Below are positions 45,901 through 54,375 of a stretch of DNA of 64,000 nucleotides, piece after piece. The notes below the pieces were generated by a model. The model made no database searches, was not told where the DNA came from, and was given only the letters and a program-made list of their open reading frames with translations. Made by a program: the position numbers and the translations under genes. Within the stretch, counting starts at the first letter, position 1; every line of letters begins with the position of its first letter. The stretch lies in contig NZ_CP064295.1 of assembly GCF_015476115.1 (NCBI RefSeq), positions 552,001-616,000 of the forward strand, written 5' to 3'. This stretch comes from Aegicerativicinus sediminis (GTDB taxonomy: Bacteria > Bacteroidota > Bacteroidia > Flavobacteriales > Flavobacteriaceae).

Positions 45901-46644
45901 TTAAAACGGTTTAATTTTTATGTTTCTAAACCAAACCTTGTTCCCATGATCTTGAAGCCCTATATGTCCCTTATGATACTTGCCGAAATATTCCCACCCC
46001 TTAAACTTGGAATTGTCTAGCATGTTTTGCCATTCATCTCCTTGGACTGGAAAAGTGATAGGTTCATTCCCGTTTATACTAATGCTTCCTTTATTTTCCT
46101 TATAATTTATTTCAATTAGGCATGAATTCCATTCACCTGCAGGATTAATAGCCTCGGGAGGATATGCCACTAAATCATATAAAGAACCCGCCTTGTGTGT
46201 GCCCCCAGCAACTTTAGCATCTGGGTGTCTTTCATTGTCCAAAATTTGGATTTCTGGACCAGTTTCATAAGCCTCAGGGCGTTTTCCTTCTTCTGATACT
46301 GCCCAAAAAATTCCACTATTTCCGCCTTCAGATATCCTCCAGTCTAAAGAAAGAATAAAACTTTCATAAGTATCCTTTGTAATAATATTTTTATAACCTT
46401 CAGGATCTGGAGTAAACATTAACGTTCCGTCTTGTTCAATAGTCCAATTTGCATAAATTGAATCAGCTAAATACCCTCGCCAATGGTCTAAATTTGTACC
46501 ATCGAATAAATATATCCAATCATTTTCTTCCACCTTAACTTCTTCGTCCACAAATTTTTCTGTAGCTAAGGTTTCATCTTCACTTTTATCTTTACAAGAC
46601 AACACCAAAACTAACGTCAACAATATTAACTGAATGTTTCTCAT
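45901..46644 (-). CDS. DUF1080 (3-keto-disaccharide hydrolase-type) lipoprotein A
   Basis: 247 aa from the ATG at 46644; the preceding TTG is not needed. The lipoprotein signal MRNIQLILLTLVLVLSCKD has Cys at about residue 17. The mature protein is a concanavalin-like beta-sandwich of the DUF1080/PF06439 type: DWIYLFDGTNLDHWRGY, ILSLDWRISEGGNSGIFWAV, GPEIQILDNERHPDA, and the C-terminal HKGHIGLQDHGNKVWFRNIKI. Family members act on 3-keto-glycosides. It lies 16 nt behind the second DUF1080 gene and ends the operon. Confidence 0.85.
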   Translation of the reverse strand: MRNIQLILLTLVLVLSCKDKSEDETLATEKFVDEEVKVEENDWIYLFDGTNLDHWRGYLADSIYANWTIEQDGTLMFTPDPEGYKNIITKDTYESFILSLDWRISEGGNSGIFWAVSEEGKRPEAYETGPEIQILDNERHPDAKVAGGTHKAGSLYDLVAYPPEAINPAGEWNSCLIEINYKENKGSISINGNEPITFPVQGDEWQNMLDNSKFKGWEYFGKYHKGHIGLQDHGNKVWFRNIKIKPF

Positions 46645-46660
46645 CAATGTGCTTTTAATT

Positions 46661-47464
46661 TTATAATTCCCTTACCCAAATATTCCTATAACTGACCCCA
46701 CTCTTATCACCATGATCTTGCAACATCAACGGCCCATCTCCATGGGCTTCATTTTTCGGCCAACCAATGTATTCTGTTGTTCCTTTAATTTCAGTATTAT
46801 CTTGAATTAAAACGCCATTTAGAAAAACGGTAATATTGCCCGACTTTGCTTTATCCCCATTGCTATCAAACTCAGGAGCATGGTAAACTACATCATATCT
46901 ATTCCACTGCCCTGTTGGCAAAGCGGCATGTACCAATGGTGGAGTTTGCTTATAAATTGAACCTACTTGGCCATTAACATAGGTATCATTATCATTATTA
47001 TCTAACACCTGTAATTCGTACTTTCCTTGAAGGAATATGCCACTATTGCTCTTACTTTGATTTGATCCTTTGGAATCTGGATTAGAACGCCATTCAACAT
47101 GTAGCTGTATATCCCCAAAATTACGTTTGGTTTGAATATTACCAGTCTGGTCCTTAACAGTCATACTCCCATCCGAATTCAAATCCCATTTAACCTCAGT
47201 AGAGTCATTAGTGCTTACCCATTGTTCAAAATTACTTCCATCAAAAAGTATAATCGCATCAGACGGTATACCAGTTTCAGGATTGATTGAAACTACAGGT
47301 GGTTTAGGTGAATAATACTCTGTTTGTTCGGGTGTGGTGGGTTCTTTTTCAGTGATTGTTTCAGTGACTGTTGTTTGTTCTGTAGATTGTTGTGGTTGGC
47401 CTTTTTTCACATCTTCACAAGAAGCCAAAAAAACCACAACTAATAGGGGAAAAATGTTCCGCAT
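46661..47464 (-). CDS. DUF1080 (3-keto-disaccharide hydrolase-type) lipoprotein B
   Basis: 267 aa. Lipoprotein signal MRNIFPLLVVVFLASCED (Cys about 16), then a Thr/Glu/Pro-rich linker (about 20-50), then the DUF1080 sandwich: AIILFDGSNFEQWVSTND, HVEWRSNP, SGIFLQGKYELQVLDN and a C-terminal GPLMLQDHGDKSGVSYRNIWV. The linker would hold the domain away from the membrane. It is clearly diverged from the neighbouring copy, so the two may differ in substrate or reaction. Confidence 0.85.
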   Translation of the reverse strand: MRNIFPLLVVVFLASCEDVKKGQPQQSTEQTTVTETITEKEPTTPEQTEYYSPKPPVVSINPETGIPSDAIILFDGSNFEQWVSTNDSTEVKWDLNSDGSMTVKDQTGNIQTKRNFGDIQLHVEWRSNPDSKGSNQSKSNSGIFLQGKYELQVLDNNDNDTYVNGQVGSIYKQTPPLVHAALPTGQWNRYDVVYHAPEFDSNGDKAKSGNITVFLNGVLIQDNTEIKGTTEYIGWPKNEAHGDGPLMLQDHGDKSGVSYRNIWVREL

Positions 47465-47476
47465 TAAAAGTCTAGA

Positions 47477-48529
47477 TTAAATTCCTAAAATATTTTTTAA
47501 TTGATTCTCATCTACACCACCTCCTGCAAAATCGTCAAATGCTCTTGTAGTGGCTTCGATAATATGTTTTTTTATAAAGGGCGCACCTTCTCGAGCACCT
47601 TGTTCAGGACTTTTAATGACACATTCCCACTCAAGTACTGCCCATACATCACAACCATATTCAGTTAATTTTGAGAAAACCTTCTTAAAATCGACCTGAC
47701 CATCTCCAGGGGATCGGTACCTCCCTGCGCGGTCCCTCCAATCACCATAGCCACCAAAAGTTCCCTTTTTACCGGTAGGGTTAAATTCAGAATCTTTGAC
47801 ATGGAATACCTTAATAAAATCATGATAGTGATCAATGTATTCTATGTAATCTAATTGCTGCAAAACAAAATGAGAAGGATCATATAAAATATTGGCTCGT
47901 TTATGATTATTGGTTGCCGCAAGGAAACGCTCAAAAGTAACCCCATCATGAATATCTTCAACCGGATGCACCTCATAACAACAATCCACTCCGTACTCCT
48001 CAAAAACATCTAATATAGGAACCCAACGTTTAGCCAATTCTTTAAATCCCATATCAACTAAACCTTTGGGTTGCTGAGGCCATGGATGCATAAATGGCCA
48101 TAGTAAGGAACCTGAAAATGTTGCGTGGGCATTTATACCAAGTCTTCTACTTACCAATGCCGCTTTTTTCACTTGATCAATTGCCCACTCGGTTCTGGCC
48201 TTATAATTCCCTTTAATATTTTCCGGCGCAAAAGTATCGAACATAATATCATGGGCAGGATGAACGGCAACTAACTGACCTTGAATATGTGTAGACAATT
48301 CTGTTATTTCTAATCCATAATCATTAACCTTACCCTTAAGCTCATCGCAATAGGTTTCACTTTCAGCAGCCTTATCCAAATCGAAAATCCTTAAGTCATT
48401 TGTTGGTATCTGTATACCCAAATAACCCAAATCTTTCACCCATTTACATAGTCCATCTAAAGTATTGTAAGGCTCTATGTCATTTAAAAATTGAGCAAGG
48501 AAAATGGCCGGTCCTTTTATGGTTTTCAT
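47477..48529 (-). CDS. Sugar phosphate isomerase/epimerase family protein (cytoplasmic TIM barrel)
   Basis: 350 aa, AP-endonuclease-2-like TIM barrel. No signal peptide. Typical metal-binding strands: CCYEVHPVED (Glu), ILYDPSHFVLQQLD (Asp and His), KVFHVKDSEF (His) and VLEWECVIKS (Glu). Members of this family are isomerases, epimerases, dehydratases or lyases of sugars and inositols. Together with the Gfo/Idh enzyme next to it (1-nt gap) it probably processes the imported keto-sugar. The substrate cannot be read from sequence. Confidence 0.85.
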   Translation of the reverse strand: MKTIKGPAIFLAQFLNDIEPYNTLDGLCKWVKDLGYLGIQIPTNDLRIFDLDKAAESETYCDELKGKVNDYGLEITELSTHIQGQLVAVHPAHDIMFDTFAPENIKGNYKARTEWAIDQVKKAALVSRRLGINAHATFSGSLLWPFMHPWPQQPKGLVDMGFKELAKRWVPILDVFEEYGVDCCYEVHPVEDIHDGVTFERFLAATNNHKRANILYDPSHFVLQQLDYIEYIDHYHDFIKVFHVKDSEFNPTGKKGTFGGYGDWRDRAGRYRSPGDGQVDFKKVFSKLTEYGCDVWAVLEWECVIKSPEQGAREGAPFIKKHIIEATTRAFDDFAGGGVDENQLKNILGI

Positions 48530-48530
48530 A

Positions 48531-49673
48531 TTAAATCTTATCTATTGAAGTCCAAACATTACCATTTTTATGAGATTCCACAGCCTTTTCTATAAAACTC
48601 ATTCCGCGAACACCATCTATCATTGTTGGAAATTCACCATGGTCATATTTTTCTTTGTTGATTGCCTTTGCCACACCTTTATAAATGTTACCCATAGAAT
48701 CGAAAATACCCTCTGGGTGACCAGGTGGTAATTTTGTACCATCCAATGAAAGTTCACTATTATAACTATGACCAGGTTTAAGAACTTGTAAAGGCTTGCC
48801 CTCCTCCATTAAATAAAGATAATTTGGGTTTTCTTGTTCCCATTTAAGACCTGCCTTATCACCGTAAACTTTAACGACAAAACTGTTCTCTTCACCAGTA
48901 GCTATTTGACTGGCGCAAATAAGACCTTTCACATTTCCAGAAGCTCTTAATAGTACGGTCCCGTCGATGTCCATCTTATTATCATCATACAAATAATTGA
49001 GATCTGCCAAGATAGATTCTATTGTGCAACCGCTAACATATTCTAACATATCGAATGCATGGGTACCTATATCACCAATGCAACAGCTTATACCTGATTT
49101 TTCTGGATTTAACCTCCACGTAGTTTGGCGCTTTTCTTTATCGTGAATAATGGGGTTTATCCAGCCTTGATAGTATTGCGCATCTATCTTTTGAATTTTA
49201 CCTATAACCCCAGATTTCACTAATTCACGCATTTGACGAACCATAGGATATCCTGTATACGTATAGGTTACCGCAAAGACAGTTTTCGATTTTTGAAGGG
49301 TAGCATGAAGATCTTTAGCTTCCTCAAAAGTGGTGGTCATAGGTTTCTCGCAAATGACGTTAAAACCATTTTCCAACAACTTCTTGGCCATAGGATAATG
49401 CAAGAAGTTGGGGGTTAAGATAGAGACCACCTGCATCCGTTTGTCTGCTGGCAATTTCAGTTCTTCTTCAATTAAGGTATCAAAATCCTTATAAACCCTA
49501 TCGGTTGGTAATCCTATTTGTTCAGCAAAACCAACATTATCTTCAAATTTGGGGTTAAATACACCTCCAACAAGTTGATATTTATCGAACATTGCTGATG
49601 CAACTCTATGCAAAACTCCAATGAGAGAATCTCCTCCTCCTCCGAGAATACCTAACCTAATTTTATTACTCAT
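48531..49673 (-). CDS. Gfo/Idh/MocA family oxidoreductase
   Basis: 380 aa. N-terminal Rossmann motif LGILGGGGDSLIGVLHR, the conserved NVICEKPMTTTFEEA with the catalytic Lys, and the C-terminal (alpha/beta) domain with CCIGDIGTHAFDMLEYV (His). No export signal, so it should be cytoplasmic. It would reduce or oxidise a sugar at one carbon with NAD(P). It is tightly linked to a TIM-barrel protein downstream and a permease upstream (11 nt). Confidence 0.9.
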   Translation of the reverse strand: MSNKIRLGILGGGGDSLIGVLHRVASAMFDKYQLVGGVFNPKFEDNVGFAEQIGLPTDRVYKDFDTLIEEELKLPADKRMQVVSILTPNFLHYPMAKKLLENGFNVICEKPMTTTFEEAKDLHATLQKSKTVFAVTYTYTGYPMVRQMRELVKSGVIGKIQKIDAQYYQGWINPIIHDKEKRQTTWRLNPEKSGISCCIGDIGTHAFDMLEYVSGCTIESILADLNYLYDDNKMDIDGTVLLRASGNVKGLICASQIATGEENSFVVKVYGDKAGLKWEQENPNYLYLMEEGKPLQVLKPGHSYNSELSLDGTKLPPGHPEGIFDSMGNIYKGVAKAINKEKYDHGEFPTMIDGVRGMSFIEKAVESHKNGNVWTSIDKI

Positions 49674-49684
49674 TATTAAAATAT

Positions 49685-50914
49685 CTATTCTTTATATTCT
49701 ACTTTTTCATCTTTAAACATTACAGCAAACAACAAGAATACGGCTGCTGCAAAAAGTGCTGGGAATATCCATATATTCTCCCAACTATGATTGTTCTCAG
49801 AGATTAGGTACATATCTCCAATTTGTCCGGCTACCCAGAACCCTATTAACATACCCAAACCATAAGTAGCCAAAGTTATAAGTCCTTGTGCAGCACTTTT
49901 AATTTTTGGCCCCGCCTTTGTATCGGTGTAAATCTGCCCTGAAACAAAGAAGAAATCATAACAAATACCATGTAAAGCTATTCCTATAACCAACATGAAA
50001 AACAGATCGCCAGAATTTCCAAAAGCAAACAATACATACCTCAGCATCCAAGCGAACATACCAAACAACAAGGTTTTCTTAAATCCATAACGCTTGAAGA
50101 AAACTGGCAACAATAACATAAACAAAACTTCAGATAATTGACCAAGAGAAGCCCAAGCTGTAGAATTTTCAACCTTTGACTCTGTAAGGAAAACACTGAT
50201 AAGCTGATAATAAAATGCCAACGGGATACAGATTAGCACAGAAGACAGGAAGAAAATTAAATAATTTTTGTTTTTCAAAAGACCCAAAGCCTCTAAGCCT
50301 AATATGTCGGAAACAGTTGCTTTTTCTCCCTTAGCAACTTTTGGAGGAGTTTTTGGTAAAGTGAAGCTGAATAATCCTAGAACTGCGGAAGCAATTGATA
50401 CCATTAAAAAGGTATTAGACAACATACCTTGGGCAATGTTCTCCATAGAATCCCAAGCAAACGCAAAACTTATTATGAGTCCAGCCAAAATCCAACCAAT
50501 AGTACCAAAAACCCTAACCATTGGAAATTGTTTTGCCGGGTCTGTCATTTGATTGAAAGAAACTGAATTGACTAATGCCAAGGTCGGCATATAGGCTATC
50601 ATATAACCTAAAACTAATGGATAAAATCCTCCAAAATCAGTTGAGACCGACATTAAATACATAAGAATTGCACCAATTAAATGCAACACACCTAAAATTC
50701 TCTCCGCATTGAAAAAACGGTCAGCTATAAGTCCTATAATAAAAGGAGCTATAATAGCGCCCCAAGATTGGGTGGAATATGCCATTGCTGTTTCTGCACC
50801 TGTGGCACTTAAATTATTTCCTAAAAAGGTGCCAAGGGTGACAAACCAGCCTCCCCAAATAAAAAATTCGAGGAACATCATAAAAGACAGCTGCCATTGA
50901 ATGGATTTTTTCAT
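49685..50914 (-). CDS. MFS nucleoside/sugar permease (NupG-like)
   Basis: 409 aa with about 12 predicted membrane helices. The N-terminus IQWQLSFMMFLEFFIWGGWFVTLGTFL and the segment SWGAIIAPFIIGLIADRFFNAERILG are typical of the nucleoside:H+ symporter (NupG/XapB) family. In Bacteroidota, such permeases are often next to Gfo/Idh and TIM-barrel genes and import unusual sugars rather than nucleosides. It is the second gene of the leftward operon and is the inner-membrane step of the island. Confidence 0.88.
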   Translation of the reverse strand: MKKSIQWQLSFMMFLEFFIWGGWFVTLGTFLGNNLSATGAETAMAYSTQSWGAIIAPFIIGLIADRFFNAERILGVLHLIGAILMYLMSVSTDFGGFYPLVLGYMIAYMPTLALVNSVSFNQMTDPAKQFPMVRVFGTIGWILAGLIISFAFAWDSMENIAQGMLSNTFLMVSIASAVLGLFSFTLPKTPPKVAKGEKATVSDILGLEALGLLKNKNYLIFFLSSVLICIPLAFYYQLISVFLTESKVENSTAWASLGQLSEVLFMLLLPVFFKRYGFKKTLLFGMFAWMLRYVLFAFGNSGDLFFMLVIGIALHGICYDFFFVSGQIYTDTKAGPKIKSAAQGLITLATYGLGMLIGFWVAGQIGDMYLISENNHSWENIWIFPALFAAAVFLLFAVMFKDEKVEYKE

Positions 50915-50957
50915 ATTGGATTAATCGTATTAGTTGGTGTATAGTTAGTGAACGAAT

Positions 50958-51944
50958 TTAATTCAAAGATTCGGCAGATTTCAAAAGCAATGTTTTGGTA
51001 GCCAATATACCCTCTTCTTCTGATAGACGATTGCCTTCATATTCCACATCAATATATCCTGTGTAGCCTGCATCCTTCACAATTTTTAGCAAACGTGGAT
51101 AATCTAATTTGGTTTCATAACCCTCCTTATTAAAATCATAGGATTTTGCACTTACACCTTTAGCCATTGCCATAAGCATTTCAATTCCCTTATAAATATC
51201 CGGATATTCCTCAACACATTCGCCCCAACGCTCCCCATTACCTCTTTTGATACAGAAATTTCCAAAATCTGGCAATGTGCCAACATTATCTCTTCTAACA
51301 GCCTTTAATACAGCTAACATTTTTGGTGGATCAGAAGAAAGCCATCCATGGTTTTCAACAATTACATTGATATTTTTTGTCCCAGCATATTCCGCAAGCT
51401 TTCTAAGTCCATCTTCAGCAGCCTTAGACCATTCTTCCGGATCATTGCTCCCAAACACGTTAACGCGAATGCTATGACAGCCTAAAAAAGCAGCAGCATC
51501 TACCCATTTTTTATGGTTCTCTACCGCCTCATTTCGTTCTTCTTCTTTTGGTGAAGCCAAATCCCCTTCACCATCAATCATTATCAAGACATTTTCAATT
51601 CCATGGTCGGAACTTTTTTGTTTAAGAGTGTCAAGAACAGCCTCAAGTCCAATTTCTTCAATTTGGTTTCTATACAATTGGCTCACATATTCTATCCCGG
51701 TAAAACCATATTCCTTAGCTTTTTCAGCAAATTCAAAAGGACTAAGATTTCCATCTGGCCCCATGGCACGGTGCAAAGACCATTGAGCTAAGGATAGCTT
51801 AAAAAACGGAGCCGTATCTACTAAAGAGTCAGATTGAACGGTTTCATCCGTAGTAGTTTCTTTTTCAGAGTTTTTACAGCTAAAAACTGTTAGGGCACCA
51901 ACCAATAATAACGCAATAATTTTGTGGGAGAAATGTGAATTCAT
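50958..51944 (-). CDS. Sugar phosphate isomerase/epimerase family lipoprotein (TIM barrel)
   Basis: 328 aa. It has a lipoprotein signal (residues about 7-23, ALTVFSCKNS) and an acidic/Thr linker, then an AP-endonuclease-2-like barrel: GFTGIEYVSQL, VIVENHGWLSSD, TLPDFGNFCI, SYDFNKEGYE and YIDVEYEGNRL with the metal-binding Glu, Asp, His pattern. Unlike the copy at 47477 it is exported and anchored, so it should act on a periplasmic sugar, possibly with the DUF1080 proteins. It is first in the leftward operon. Confidence 0.86.
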   Translation of the reverse strand: MNSHFSHKIIALLLVGALTVFSCKNSEKETTTDETVQSDSLVDTAPFFKLSLAQWSLHRAMGPDGNLSPFEFAEKAKEYGFTGIEYVSQLYRNQIEEIGLEAVLDTLKQKSSDHGIENVLIMIDGEGDLASPKEEERNEAVENHKKWVDAAAFLGCHSIRVNVFGSNDPEEWSKAAEDGLRKLAEYAGTKNINVIVENHGWLSSDPPKMLAVLKAVRRDNVGTLPDFGNFCIKRGNGERWGECVEEYPDIYKGIEMLMAMAKGVSAKSYDFNKEGYETKLDYPRLLKIVKDAGYTGYIDVEYEGNRLSEEEGILATKTLLLKSAESLN

Positions 51945-52040
51945 TGAAAAAACTAGGGTTTAATTTAGAAATTAGTAATCTCTATACTGTGATTTTGTAA
52001 ATAAGATATTACTTTAGTAGGCAATGTAAAAAATATTTTC

Positions 52041-52052
52041 GAAAGCGATTAC
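52041..52052. promoter_or_regulatory. Possible LacI-family operator in the divergent promoter region
   Basis: On the minus strand GTAATCGCTTTC fits the LacI/GalR pattern GxAAxCGxTTxC in every fixed position, around a central CG. It is the 123-nt region between the divergent exported TIM-barrel gene (51944) and the GMC gene (52068). No LacI regulator is encoded in the window. Confidence 0.45.
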
Positions 52053-52067
52053 AAATTTACCCTAAGG

Positions 52068-53783
52068 ATGAATAAAAAATATCTACAAGAGAACAATGAA
52101 AAATACGATGCCATAGTAGTAGGAACGGGCATATCTGGCGGATGGGCCGCTAAAGAACTGTGTGAAAAAGGATTAAAGACTTTGGTGCTTGACCGAGGCC
52201 GAATGATAACCCATCAGAAAGACTATCCTACGGCGATGATGGATCCGTGGGATCTTCCAAACGGCGGTGCTCCTACCAGAGAAACTAAACTTAGGAAATT
52301 TAAGCAACATAGAACTGGATATACAACCAACGAAGCCCATCAGCATTTCTTTGTAGACGATTTAAAACATCCATATAATGAAGATAGACGCTTCGATTGG
52401 ATGCGTGGGTATCAGGTTGGTGGTCGCTCCTTGGTATGGGGGAGGCAAAGTTATCGGTTAAGCGATATCGATTTTGAAGCAAATGCGAAGGACGGCATCG
52501 CTGTTGATTGGCCTTTGCGATATGCCGAAATTAAGCCTTGGTACGATTATGTTGAAGAATATATTGGTGTTAGCGGTGAAAATTTAGGATTAAAACAATT
52601 ACCTGACGGTAAATTTCTTAAGCCAATGAATCTAAACTGTGTTGAAGAGCACTTTAAAAAAGCCTTAACTGCCAATTATACAGATAGGGTAATGACCATT
52701 GGGAGAACTGCGCATATTACGGAAGGAACTAAACCCGGTTTAGGAAGAAGCACTTGCCAATATCGAGACCGTTGTATGAGAGGTTGTCCTTATGGCGCTT
52801 ATTTTAGTAGCAATTCCTCAACCTTACCTGCGGCTGATGCAACGGGAAATATGACCATGCGTCCATATTCAATTGTTCATGAAATAATTTTTGACAATGA
52901 AACTCAAAAAGCAAAAGGTGTACGTGTAATCGATGCAGAAACAAAAGATGAATTTGAATACCACGCTAAGGTTATCTTTCTATGCGCATCTGCAATTGCA
53001 TCCGCCTCCATACTTATGCAATCCAAGTCTGATCGTTTTCCTAACGGATTAGGGAATGATAGTGGTGAACTTGGACATAATATTATGGATCACCACTTAG
53101 GGGTCGGTGCCTCAGGATCTATTTCCGGATTTGAAGATAAATACGTAAAAGGTCGTAGGGCAAATGGAGTCTACATCCCAAGATTTAGAAATATTGGTGG
53201 TGACACGGATCGTACCGACTTTATTAGAGGATATGGTTATCAAGGAGGCGCTTCTCGTGGTAGTATTTCGGAAATTGTAAGTGAATTAAAATATGGCCCA
53301 GAATTGAAGGAAGCCATATTGCATCCAGGAGAATGGCGAATGGGAATGACCGGTTTTGGTGAAGTGCTACCAAACCACAATAATCGTATGTATTTAAATT
53401 ATGAAAAATTAGATGATTGGGGGTTACCAACCGTTACTTTCGATGCTGATTTTGGAGAGAACGAACTTGCGATGCGCAAAGACATGAAAGCCCAAGCAGC
53501 AGAAATGCTAGAGAAAGCTGGATTCAAAAATATATCTGAGTATGACAACATAGGTGGTTTGGGGCTCGGTATCCATGAAATGGGAACAGCTCGTATGGGT
53601 AAGGATCCAAAAACTTCCGTATTGAATAAATTCAATCAGGTCCATGCTTGCAAAAATGTCTATGTTACGGATGGAGCCTTTATGACCTCAGCTGCCTGCC
53701 ATAACCCTTCATTAGGATATATGGCTTTTACTGCTAGGGCAGCCGACCATGCAGTTAGTGAATTAAAAAAGATGAATCTTTAA
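52068..53783 (+). CDS. GMC-family flavin dehydrogenase, large subunit
   Basis: 571 aa. FAD-binding motif VVGTGISGGWAAKEL near residue 18 and the C-terminal GMC block MTSAACHNPSLGYMAF with the catalytic His and Asn. Residues C230-x5-C236-x3-C240 (in CQYRDRCMRGCPYG) match the [3Fe-4S]-type cysteine spacing of bacterial FAD-glucose and gluconate dehydrogenases. No signal peptide; export probably occurs together with the Tat-signalled small subunit encoded 10 nt downstream. It would oxidise a sugar hydroxyl, perhaps C3 of glycosides, in the periplasm. The electron acceptor is unknown. Confidence 0.88.
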   Translation: MNKKYLQENNEKYDAIVVGTGISGGWAAKELCEKGLKTLVLDRGRMITHQKDYPTAMMDPWDLPNGGAPTRETKLRKFKQHRTGYTTNEAHQHFFVDDLKHPYNEDRRFDWMRGYQVGGRSLVWGRQSYRLSDIDFEANAKDGIAVDWPLRYAEIKPWYDYVEEYIGVSGENLGLKQLPDGKFLKPMNLNCVEEHFKKALTANYTDRVMTIGRTAHITEGTKPGLGRSTCQYRDRCMRGCPYGAYFSSNSSTLPAADATGNMTMRPYSIVHEIIFDNETQKAKGVRVIDAETKDEFEYHAKVIFLCASAIASASILMQSKSDRFPNGLGNDSGELGHNIMDHHLGVGASGSISGFEDKYVKGRRANGVYIPRFRNIGGDTDRTDFIRGYGYQGGASRGSISEIVSELKYGPELKEAILHPGEWRMGMTGFGEVLPNHNNRMYLNYEKLDDWGLPTVTFDADFGENELAMRKDMKAQAAEMLEKAGFKNISEYDNIGGLGLGIHEMGTARMGKDPKTSVLNKFNQVHACKNVYVTDGAFMTSAACHNPSLGYMAFTARAADHAVSELKKMNL

Positions 53784-53793
53784 GATATTAGAA

Positions 53794-54360
53794 ATGAAAA
53801 GAAGAGAAGTTTTAAAAAATTTAGGTTTAACAACAGGATTTGTAATTGCAAGTCCTTCTATTTTTTCCTTATTACAAAGCTGTAAAACTGAGGTCGAATA
53901 TTGGCAACCTGCATTTCTAAACCAAGACCATGGAATTATTCTTAAAGGTATAGTTGATGTGTTTCTTCCCAAAACCCAAGAAACTCCTAGTGCTAATGAT
54001 GTAAACGTAGCTGAGTTTATCGACAAATATGTCAATGAAATATACACGGTAGAGGAACAGGAAGAATTTAAAGCAGGGATGGATGAATTAGCTAATCACC
54101 TTAAAACTACTTTTAATGAAGATTTATCAAAAATTTCAGCAGAAAACTATAAAACCACCCTTGATAATGAAATGCATTTTGATCGTTCGCAAAGCTCAGT
54201 TCTTTCTAACACTTTGAACCGCTTGAGAAACATGAGTATTAGTGCGTATCGCATTTCCGAACAAGTTGGGGAAAATGTTCTGGCTTACGATCCCATACCG
54301 GGGGGATATTTTTGCGGAGATTTACAGGAACTTACAAAAGGTAAATCTTGGTCTCTTTAA
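53794..54360 (+). CDS. Gluconate 2-dehydrogenase subunit 3-like protein with Tat signal
   Basis: 188 aa. The N-terminus MKRREVLKNLGLTTGFVIAS is a twin-arginine signal, followed by a lipobox-like LLQSC at about residue 30. The remaining helical domain has DHGIILKGIVDVFLPKTQETPSA, the pattern of the small subunit of membrane sugar dehydrogenases. In related enzymes this subunit carries the large FAD subunit across the membrane and is needed for its folding. It is paired with the GMC gene, which supports this. Confidence 0.87.
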   Translation: MKRREVLKNLGLTTGFVIASPSIFSLLQSCKTEVEYWQPAFLNQDHGIILKGIVDVFLPKTQETPSANDVNVAEFIDKYVNEIYTVEEQEEFKAGMDELANHLKTTFNEDLSKISAENYKTTLDNEMHFDRSQSSVLSNTLNRLRNMSISAYRISEQVGENVLAYDPIPGGYFCGDLQELTKGKSWSL

Positions 54361-54375
54361 TTTACTTATACCACT

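Noticed and set aside
53224-53430. Antisense ORFs across the GMC gene and other long genes
   Set aside because: No motifs or signals of their own; they mirror the codon pattern of the real genes.
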